Source of the DNA: Odiellus spinosus
Lineage: Eukaryota; Arthropoda; Arachnida; Opiliones; Phalangiidae
Reading direction: 5' to 3'
DNA: 64,000 nucleotides
Assembly (NCBI GenBank): GCA_963920705.1
Contig: OY987232.1
Location: 14,881,726 to 14,945,725 of the forward strand
Numbering within the stretch: the first letter of the stretch is position 1; each line of letters begins with the position of its first letter. Positions 55,633 to 64,000 of the stretch are shown piece after piece. The notes under the pieces are model-generated. The model saw only the letters and a program-made list of their open reading frames with translations, ran no database searches and was not told the origin of the DNA. A program made the translations under genes and the position numbers.

Positions 55633-56663
55633 TAGAGAGCTAACAGTCCTGATCTTACAACGTCACACCCTTCTATCTCTTACTTCCCGATCCTGCATAC
55701 CGACAGAGAGCTGCCTCTACAGCAGTGTAGTAAAACCAATATCTGGCGTTTTACATCGAACGTTGTTTTTTTTCGGCCAAATGAAAACTAACCTTAATTG
55801 CCAGTGAAGTTAATGATTCAGTATTCTTAGAGTTCAATCAATTTCCCTGATTTGTTGAAAAGGTTAAGGGACACCCTTATTAATTGTAAACATTCTAGTT
55901 CAAAGATACTATTTTCATTGTCAGTCCTCCTTTAACACGAACAATAATGAAGCTCTCCTAAAAAACCCGAGACCTACCACGCCACACCGTCATTCCTAGG
56001 TGTATAGTTAAGGAAATAGGGGCTAAGCCTTGGCTGGCTGGCTGGCTGGCGGGGTGGTGACGGCCTTTTTCCAATCTTATAACGTTAATTAAGCGGAGCT
56101 GATTGAAAGATAGCGTGCCAAGTCACGCTCTATTACTTTGACCCCTAGCCCGTTTCGCATTTGCATTTATTAAGACTTTACGGTACAGCCTGAAAATTTT
56201 GTCTGATGTACTGCTGAGGCTATGAGCTCGTGGAGGCCCCCAGTCTGGGGGGGGGGGGCAGGGAGGGGCAATCGATATATTATTATTGTATTATCGCGTA
56301 TACATAGCGAGCCGGGGGCGCGACGTGTTCGGGAATCTAAAGGTGTCCAAATCACCCAGTGTCCTCGTCAACGACTAAAGGGGAAAATAAGGAATGAGAC
56401 ACGTTCCGTTCTCATTATTTATATCAAAAATTAATACCATAATTGGGAGGCTTTATGTTAGGAAGATAATGAAGCTTATATCACTTGGTGATTCAACTTT
56501 TACACGGGAGACTTGTTACGCAGTTCGTGGGTGGTGCCGAGTTAAGACAATGACTCGTAATATAATGATACCTCTATTAAATCTCCCAAGAACACATTGA
56601 AGACTCGAGAAAGTGCAATATCTCGTGTTTTGATTTTCTCCCTACAGTATTTTTATCTGTTAT
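55633..56663. other. Anonymous sequence with simple repeats
   Basis: Contains GGCT x4-5 (56030-56052) and a G run (56249-56258). Open frames here show no motif. Confidence 0.45.
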
Positions 56664-56999
56664 CAGAAGCCGATGAAACCCTCCTTTGAAGTCTATTACT
56701 CCCTGGTCTTGTCTACCCCTCTCTGTATGGGTTAGTTTCAAAAAGCGCGATTCGTACGCCTCCTAACGGTAGATATTTTCGGAGCGGGAGTTCGTCCAGC
56801 GAATATCTCTAGCAGCCTTGGAGTTCGTCAAAAACCCGTCGTCGTTTGTGGAGAGAGAGAATTTCCAATTTTCCGTTGACAGGGGTATGAAGTAGGACCC
56901 CTCCGATCTCGTAAAATTGGGAATTTTACCCATACAGAGAGGAGCGCTATATGGAACATTAGAGTAGTAGACTTCAAAGGAGGGTTTCATCGGCTTCTG
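56664..56999 (-). repeat. Family A MITE, copy 18 (reverse)
   Basis: 336 bp, exact 7-bp duplication CTGTTAT. Confidence 0.95.
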
Positions 57000-57329
57000 C
57001 TGTTATCTTCTCCCTCCAAAGAAATAATTTTCTATATCGCAGAAAGTTACTTTGAACTCCTTAATCGATTTGAAAGGGTCAAATCAAACCGATATTCAAA
57101 TAGCCAGGAATAGTTTTAAGCTTGTTCACACATTATCGTTATAAATCGATTTATTGTAGCTTTATCTATCGGTACGAAACTGGTTCCCGAAGCAGTTTCG
57201 AGAAATAGAATCAAATCGATTCACTCGACTCTAGCGAAACATTTTCAAACGGTTTAAATCGATTTCAAGGCCGCAAATTGTATGTAGTATTTTAGGAATT
57301 ATCTTACATAGATATTCATTACAATATTA
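57000..57329. other. Anonymous sequence with a small palindrome
   Basis: 57165-57215 contains CGAAACTGGTTCCCGAAGCAGTTTCG, shortened here as CGAAACTG / CAGTTTCG around CCCGAAG, between ATCGATTT words. Confidence 0.4.
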
Positions 57330-57665
57330 TCAGTACACACGCGGCGGGTGGGCACGCTGTAGGCTAGACGATTACAGGTTTCGGATTATAGGCTCTATTG
57401 TGGCGACATCTTCGACATTAACGCGTAGAATAACGATATAATATACATCTCTTATCGTAACTAGAGCAAAAATTAAACTGAAAATGGTTAATTATACCAC
57501 GAACTACGTCTGACTTTTACGGTTCGTCGGAAGTAAAGTTGAAGAATCTAGGGATATTAGAACGCGAGATAAAAGGTACAAAATGATTAAATTTCGATAA
57601 GTTTATTTTAAACAAGATTCGCTAATCTCTCTCGTTATAATTATCAAAATTACATCATGACGTCG
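57330..57665. repeat. Family G fragment (reverse)
   Basis: From GGCGGGTGGGCACGCTGTAG through ATTATCAAAATTACATCATGA. Confidence 0.8.
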
Positions 57666-57916
57666 ACTTTATCCAATTGTGGATTTTTTAAAAAATAAGT
57701 TCAGTAGTTATATCCACTAATTATAGTTTAAAAAATATTAAATTGCACTTTAACATTTAATTTACGTCCCTATGAGTTTGACCTGAGCCAAGCAAAGAAT
57801 ATTTTCTAAGGGTACGAAGAAATCTCTTTTTTTGTTTAATAAACTGGTTGGTCTACGATAAAATTATTGCAATGCTTTGATAATTTCAAATTTTGAGTTC
57901 GGTACATGAATTTTAG

Positions 57917-58254
57917 CAGAAGCCAATGAACCCCTCCTTTGAAGTCTACTACTCTAATGTTCCATATAGCGCTCCTCTCTGTATGGGTAAAATTCACAAT
58001 TTTACGAGATCGGAGGGGTCCTACTTCATACCCCCTGTCTACGCAAAATTGGAAATTCTCTCTCTCCACAAACGACGACGTTTTTTTGGACGAACTCCAA
58101 GGCTGATAGAGATATTCGCTGGACGAACTCCCGCTCCGAAAATATCTACCGTTAGGAGGCGTACGAATCGCGATTTTTGAGACTAACCCATACAGAGAGG
58201 GGTAGACAAGACCCGGGAGTAATAGACTTCAAAGGAGGGTTTAATCGGCTTCTG
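57917..58254 (+). repeat. Family A MITE, copy 19 (forward)
   Basis: 338 bp; flanks ATTTTAG / AATTTAG agree at 6 of 7 bases. Confidence 0.94.
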
Positions 58255-58869
58255 AATTTAGTTTGGGAAGTTATTTCGGGTTTTTCCTTTGTAGAATATA
58301 TATATTGGCGTGAGAAAGTTTACAAGACGTGACGCCATCGCTACGTGTCCTTCGAGTAAATTGGTTTTCAAAGTTTATCGATCACGAGATCAAACCCAAA
58401 ACCCAAAAATTTTTTAGTTGGTTTATGGATGTAAAAAATTCGATAAAAAACTTCCTACAGAAAGTACGTAACCGTTTTATTCAAATTAGTTAAGCGTTTG
58501 GATCAAATTTTACCCTTTGAAAAGATGGTGCATAAATTAAAGAACAGCATCATTAAGAGATAATAATCGGACCCTAATTACGATTAAAAATAACCATTTT
58601 TCGATTATTTTGAAATGAAAGTCCTCAATATAACTTATCACGAAAAAATCAGATAAATTTATCAATATGTAATTTATTTGTATTAATATAACCGCATCTA
58701 ATCATTTAAAGTTTGTTTATAAAGAATTTTAGTCCAAATTAATCGATTATCCACGATTAACCGATTATTCCGGTTTATTATCAAACTCGTAAGCGAGTTT
58801 TCGATTAAATTAAAGAACTAGTTGAAATATTTTAATGGCGCGATTAACCAAAAATACGATAAATATTAT
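58255..58869. other. Anonymous AT-rich sequence
   Basis: Repeated AATCGATTA-type words near 58740-58810; no gene. Confidence 0.4.
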
Positions 58870-59016
58870 CAGAAGCCAACGAAACCCTCCTTTAAAGTCT
58901 ACTACTCTAATGTTCCATATAGCGCTCCTCTCTGTATGGGTAAAATTCCCAATTTTACGAGATCGGAGGGGTCCTACTTCATACCCCCCTGTCTACGGAA
59001 AATTGGAAATTCTCTC
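58870..59016 (+). repeat. Family A MITE, copy 20 (cut by assembly gap)
   Basis: The first 147 bases are present; the rest falls in the N run. Sequence after the gap is not family A. Confidence 0.92.
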
Positions 59017-59216
59017 NNNNNNNNNNNNNNNNNNNNNNNNNNNNNNNNNNNNNNNNNNNNNNNNNNNNNNNNNNNNNNNNNNNNNNNNNNNNNNNNNNNN
59101 NNNNNNNNNNNNNNNNNNNNNNNNNNNNNNNNNNNNNNNNNNNNNNNNNNNNNNNNNNNNNNNNNNNNNNNNNNNNNNNNNNNNNNNNNNNNNNNNNNNN
59201 NNNNNNNNNNNNNNNN
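59017..59216. other. Assembly gap (200 N)
   Basis: Exactly 200 N, a conventional placeholder, so the true length is unknown. Coding frames drawn through it are artefacts. Confidence 0.99.
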
Positions 59217-59772
59217 CCCAAGTTTCCAATTTTATAAAAATATACATCTACAAAGTTTGGTGTCCATTTCAAATCATTTTCCTAGGTTTCTTGTAAATAC
59301 ACGGCATGCTATAGTTCAAATCAGTTGAAATTTCAATATGTACCAGACTTATCTCCATCCACTCTCTAGATTTTTATTTGAAAATGATAAAACTATAAGA
59401 ATAAGAGTAAGTTTGTACACTGCCGAAAATTCAACCTGATTCCTACTAGACTAGGTTTGAAGGTAATGATATCTCAAGATGAAGTTTCGCCGAAGCAAGA
59501 ACCAGTTTGGAATGACACTACGTAGAAAGATTACCTCCCTCTTATCTCTTACATTTTATTACTAAAATTACGTAAAGATAAGTTGATGGCAACAGCGTTA
59601 GTTCGTATTGAAAACCTAACGTGAAATCTCTACCAAAAACTTGTAAAAGCTAGAGCTCTTTTCATCGGGCCAACATTGGACTGAGGGAGTGAATACACCA
59701 AAGCGGCTGTCATTTGCATGCATCCGCTTTAGACTTTAGACTTCAAAATTTAAAGGGAGATTATAAAGTATA
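59217..59772. other. Anonymous sequence after the gap
   Basis: No gene or repeat recognised. Confidence 0.4.
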
Positions 59773-60093
59773 GACGAATTCGAAATTGAAGAGGAACTTG
59801 CATAGGGTTCACTCTTTACGCGCCGATCTGTTTTTAAAGATGTCGCTATCGTAGTTCACATTCTAACCCTATTGTGATTGGCTAAGCTATAACGAGAGAG
59901 ACAAACTAGGCGGTAAACCCTCCCCTCGCGCTTCCAGACTCGACGCGTTTCCCGTAATACGTGGATAGGTACGAGAGCGAGAGATAGAGGCGCAGGCGCG
60001 CCATCTATCGTGAAATTTCATTTTTATATTTGTACCTTAATGGCTGTAGCCCCTGGATCAGTTGGTTTTGAGTATGGATATTTCGAATTCGTC
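59773..60093. repeat. Family J repeat, copy 2 (reverse)
   Basis: 321 bp, inverted ends GACGAATTCGAAAT / ATTTCGAATTCGTC. Confidence 0.82.
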
Positions 60094-60254
60094 AATTTCC
60101 TAAGAAAAAGTGTAACTTTTAAGTCATTAAAAAGTATTTTGGATCTCTTCTGTCTATTAAAATAAACCAGTGATTAAGATTTTAGAACCAATTAATATAA
60201 CCTCTTTATTAATTAACCAATAGACAGCGTCATCCGTAAAGAATTTTCTTCTAA

Positions 60255-60384
60255 TACCCTTTTCAGACGATGCGTAATTAGCCGGTTTAATCAGATGTAA
60301 CAGAGATTTACGTAGCCTCCCCAGTTCAATAAATCTTTGTTAAATCATTCAAATCAGCTAAATACGCCTCGTCTGAAGAGGGTA
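60255..60384. repeat. Family E MITE, copy 2 (PIF/Harbinger-like)
   Basis: 130 bp, same ends as copy 1, flanked by TAA on both sides. Confidence 0.85.
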
Positions 60385-60389
60385 TAACC

Positions 60390-60830
60390 CAACAAAAGGG
60401 TTAACTCACCAAAAAGAGCCCTATTATCAAGCTATAAGTTTCATGATGTAATTTTGATAATTATAACGCGAGATATTAGCTATCATACGACTTTGTAATA
60501 TCGTTAGAACAGTAAAAGTCAGACGTAGTTCGTGGTATAATTTGTCAATTTTAAGTTTAATTTTTCTCTAGTTACGATAAGAAATGGATATTATAACTCG
60601 AAGATGTCGCTACAATAGAGCCTATTATTTCAGAACCGTTACCGTTTGGCCTACAGCGTGCCCACCCTCTTCCGGGAGAGGCGGGATACTGGGGAAAGAG
60701 GTAAGATAGAGTTCAGTAGACTGGGATATAAATCATTCCCAAACAACCCTTCCCCCCAGAAAAGGTGATATGAAAATCAGTGCCATCTAGTGTTTTTTCA
60801 TCGTACTAAATAACCATTTATTTAATTTAT
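60390..60830. repeat. Family G element
   Basis: Follows family E copy 2 directly: TTAACTCACCAAAAAGAGCC to TTTTTTCATCGTACTAAATA, with an internal deletion. Confidence 0.8.
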
Positions 60831-61262
60831 CCTGAAATTAAATATTAATCTTTGCACAAACCTTTTTTTAATTTTTTAAGATATTGGAACTAATTAAACT
60901 AAATTCAAGAAAATTTCCATATTTGATTTTCATCCTCTCTTTAAAAAGAATCTATAGAATGCCGAAAGTTATAGAAAATTTATAGCTTGAAAGATTTTTG
61001 GTTTGGAATATGGTTTCCTAAACGCTTATGTATTGATTGCAAATGGTTTTCCGATAATCCTAGTTCGCTAAGCCTATTTTTCTAGAGAACTAAAAGCGCA
61101 GTTGTAAATAAAAGGTTTAACTGTACAATGTTTAGTATTTGAAATTTGTTTTCCGGGGTATAAAATAATTATCATGATGAAAAGAAACTGCTTATATAAA
61201 TCATTAAATGTCCTGAAGATATTAACTATAACAGAAGCTCATCTTAGTGTTTTTATCAATTG
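60831..61262. other. Anonymous AT-rich sequence
   Basis: AT-rich; CGCTAAGCCTATTTTTCTAG near 61068 resembles the inner palindrome of family H. Confidence 0.4.
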
Positions 61263-61600
61263 CAGAAGCCGATGAAACCCTCCTTTGAAGTCTACTACTC
61301 TAATGTTCCATATAGCGCTCCACTCTGTATGGGTAAAATTCACAATTTTACGAGATCAGAGGGGTCCTACTTCATACCCTCTGTCTACGGAAAATTGGAA
61401 ATTCTCTCTCTCCACAAACGACGACGTTTTATGGACGAACTCCAAGGCTGCTAGAGATATTCGCTCGACGAACTCCCGCTCCGAAAATATCTACCGTTAG
61501 GAGGCGTACGAATCGCGCTTTTTGAAACTAACCCATACAGAGAGGGGGAAAACAAGACCCGGGAGTAATAGACTTCAAAGGAAGGTTTCATCGGCTTCTG
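61263..61600 (+). repeat. Family A MITE, copy 21 (forward)
   Basis: 338 bp, exact 7-bp duplication TCAATTG. Confidence 0.95.
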
Positions 61601-61892
61601 TCAATTGGTAAACGATACTACTGGTCCTACTGGTGAGAAGCGATTTATCTTCAAGGGGTGTTATTTTCTATGGCGTGTGTACGTCAAAAGTACGCGTCAT
61701 AGAATGATGAAACCTAGCGCAACGGTCCGCGACTATTCAATCTTGACATTAGATAGTTAACTTCGTCGTTAAAAATTCCATAGCTATCGAGATATCGGAT
61801 TTTTTAAAAGGCGACCCTACCCTACTTTTTTGAAATTTCTCTAACACATTTTTAGACTGCCTTTTTTTGAAATTTTTGGACTTGGATTATAA

Positions 61893-62230
61893 CAGAAGCC
61901 GATGAAACCCTCCTTTGAAGTCTATTACTCTAATGTTCCATATAGCGCTCCTCTCTGTATGGGTAAAATTCACAATTTTACGAGATCGGAGGGGTCCTAC
62001 TTCATACCCCCCTGTCTACGGAAAATTGGAAATTCTCTCTCTCCACAAACGACGACGTATTTTTGACGAACTCCAAGGCTGCTAGAGATATTCGCTCGAC
62101 GAACTCCCGCTCCGAAAATATCTACCGTTAGGAGGCGTACGAATCGCGTTTTTTGAAACTAACCCATACAGAGAGGGGTAGACAAGACCCGATAGTAATA
62201 GACTTCAAAGGAGGGTTTCATCGGCTTCTG
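61893..62230 (+). repeat. Family A MITE, copy 22 (forward)
   Basis: 338 bp, exact 7-bp duplication ATTATAA; only 292 bp after copy 21. Confidence 0.95.
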
Positions 62231-62685
62231 ATTATAAACATTTCTAACTGCATTTTAAATTTTTAAATATTCAAAACTTATTTGAAATTTTATTGGAACC
62301 CTTTAATATATATTTCAACTCTTTTATATTTCTTTGGCGACCTAAAAACCGAAAAAAAGTCTATTTTATTTATTTTTTTGGATTCTTTCCCCGAATAGTC
62401 TCATTTAGTTTTAAAATTGCACACGATTTTTCTTGTCCGCATTCCAAAAACTGAGATTTTCTAAGTGAAATAAGGAAACCGAAACAAAAGACATTGGGCT
62501 AGATTCCAAAAATATTTAGGTTGTTATTTAGAAGACTGAACGTTTACCGCTATTTGAATTATTGGGGGCGAGTGAACGGCCCATCGGAAAAGGAAATGAC
62601 TTGAATCCCAACAAGTTGGAGGGATATGTTAACATTTTCCTTACATAACGGGTTTTATTTAGTGACCTCTAGGAGTTTGTATAAC
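62231..62685. other. Anonymous AT-rich sequence
   Basis: No gene or repeat recognised before the family D fragment. Confidence 0.4.
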
Positions 62686-62757
62686 CAAGAATCCATTCAT
62701 GTTCCATAAGAATATGGGAGCATAATTTTAGCCTCTGGTACCATCCTCCCAAACTTT
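62686..62757. repeat. Family D MITE fragment, copy 3
   Basis: Only the left ~72 bp remain (CAAGAATCCATTCATG to CCCAAACTTT). It runs straight into the CCTGACTTTT tandem repeat. Confidence 0.85.
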
Positions 62758-63125
62758 TTTTCATGAATTCCTTGACTTTTCCCTGACCTATTGGAGCAAT
62801 TTTCAAATTCCCTGACTTTTCCCTGACCTTTGGGGTCACTTTCCAAATTCCCTGACTTTTCCCTGCCCTTTTGGGCCAATTTCCAAATTCCCTGACTTTT
62901 TCCTGGCTATTTGGGCCAATTTCCAAATTCCCTGCCCTTTTGGGTCAATTTCCAAATTCCCTGACTTTTTCCTGGCTATTTGGGCCAATTTCCAAATTCC
63001 CTGACTGTTCCCGGACTTTTTTGGGCCAATTTCCAAATTCCCTGACTGTTCCCTGACTTTTTTGGGCCAATTTCCAAATTCCCTGACTTTTTGGGCCAAT
63101 TTACAAATTCCCTGACTTTTCCAGG
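62757..63125. repeat. CCCTGACTTTTCC tandem repeat
   Basis: About seven irregular units of CCAATTTCCAAATTCCCTGA plus CTTTTTCCTGGC-like sequence, 40-60 bp each. Related single stretches at 48145-48207 and 48870-48955 start GGGTTGCCACA and end TGTGACAACCCTG. Confidence 0.85.
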
Positions 63126-63159
63126 TCGTGTACGAACCCTGTTGAAAACCATGAAGATG

Positions 63160-63206
63160 TTTATTAAGTACTATGACAAAACACGAGACGGCACTAATTT
63201 TCATAA
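63160..63206. repeat. Family G tip fragment
   Basis: TTAAGTACTATGACAAAACA and CGAGACGGCACTAATTTTCA match the element tip. Confidence 0.65.
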
Positions 63207-63229
63207 AGGCGGGGGGGGGGGTCTCATAA

Positions 63230-63433
63230 ACCCGTTGCTATGGGAAACGCGTCGAGTCTCGAAGCGCGAGGGGAGGGATTACCGCCAAGTTTGTCTCTCT
63301 CGTCATAGCTTAACCAATCAGAAAGGATCAGAATGGGAACTACGATAGCGACATCTCTTAACAGATGGACGCGTAAAGAATGTACCCAATGGCACGCTGC
63401 CGTTGCAAGTTCATCTTCAAATTCGAATTCGTC
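63230..63433. repeat. Family J repeat, copy 3 (partial)
   Basis: Right two-thirds only: GTTGCTATGGGAAACGCGTC to AATTCGAATTCGTC. Confidence 0.78.
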
Positions 63434-64000
63434 TATTGTACACATTTACTACTGACATCACGGATGTGATACAAACACACAAAAAACAAAAACATCGTAC
63501 GAAACAAAAGCTCGTGTCTGGGTCGAGTGAAATGTGGAAGGAAAGAAAACTAGAGATAGACGAGGAAAGTGGGGGTAGTGTTTCTGATTACCTGCCTTTC
63601 ACAAATGAAGCGTAAGGCTAAAGAGCGGTCGAGCGTGAGAAAAACCTTCTGACCAACCATTGCAGGGCTCTATGGTCCCCCCCTTTTTTTTCTCCCACGA
63701 GAGATGCCAAATCCCCTTTTGTATGTTTAGCCATCACGTTCCTTTAATCACGCCGTAATGCCAGTGGTTTGCTACTACGGAGTTTATGACTCAGAACATA
63801 CCTTTTCCTCAATTCCTATTAGTGGGGCGGATGTTTCAGTTTTACTTTTACCTTAAAGAAAAAAAGCCTTTTTCTTCTATCAAGCTTACAAACCGTAAAG
63901 CTAACCTCTCGAGTCAAATATCGACCCGTTTAGGCTTAAGGGACAAGAATGGACAGAGAATATCCAGACTGGGGTCAAAAACAACAAAATCGTACTTAAA
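63434..64000. other. Anonymous sequence at window end
   Basis: Mixed composition with a C/T run near 63679-63695; a 70-codon frame at 63403-63615 has no motif. Could contain undetected exons of a neighbouring gene. Confidence 0.35.

Noticed and set aside
58822-59328. Frames of 84-168 codons across 59017-59216
   Set aside because: They run through N bases.
3242-62230. Many 60-110 codon frames beginning [10 protein letters not shown] or similar
   Set aside because: They are translations of family A MITE ends in copies with different indels, not a gene family.

Overview
This is eukaryotic nuclear DNA, almost certainly from an insect. It is AT-rich, with short (55-350 bp) introns with GT...AG borders, two recognisable insect gene families, and dense non-autonomous DNA transposons and satellites. 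A short CCTAA run at 508-537 matches the insect telomere motif (TTAGG). I cannot name the species. No bacterial genes, CRISPR arrays or viral genes were seen.

Genes. Only two protein-coding genes are supported, both in 5.4-28.1 kb. On the + strand lie the 3' exons of a beaten path (beat) family immunoglobulin cell-surface gene: 5413-5548, 9406-9539, 10792-11050, 14623-14753, 25374-25596 and a terminal hydrophobic-tail exon with stop at 28026-28093. Its 5' exons lie upstream of the window or were not recognised. The exon pair encoding the second Ig domain is present twice in matching phases, so the locus may encode a three-Ig Beat or mutually exclusive Ig2 variants. On the - strand, inside the large beat intron 14754-25373, lies a nearly complete papilin (Ppn) gene of 23 visible exons from 24427 down to 16384. 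It encodes a signal peptide, TSP1, ADAMTS Cys-rich/spacer, TSP1, about ten papilin cassettes, five Kunitz domains, an antistasin-like region, WAP, two Ig domains and PLAC. The last (PLAC) exon has an apparent frameshift. One product is a neuronal adhesion/guidance protein and the other a basement-membrane protein; the nesting is structural and no functional link is shown.

Mobile DNA. The rest is mainly miniature inverted-repeat elements (MITEs). Family A (about 337 bp) has 22 main copies plus diverged fragments. Families A, B, C and D have unrelated sequences but all begin with CA, end with TG and create 7-bp target duplications, which points to one 7-bp-cutting transposase type. Family E fits PIF/Harbinger (3-bp TTA/TAA duplications). 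Families F to N are further repeats, often nested in one another.

Tandem DNA. There is a 15-bp array (669-1010), a 23-bp array (12470-13115), an inverted cluster of tRNA-like units (28.8-31.3 kb), and a 10.5-kb array of a 32-33 bp unit (31.4-41.9 kb) with 2.3-2.7 kb higher-order repeats. That array abuts a 20-bp array (41862-42340) and a 19-bp array (42341-42720). From 42.7 kb to the end I see only repeats and anonymous sequence, with one 200-N assembly gap at 59017-59216.
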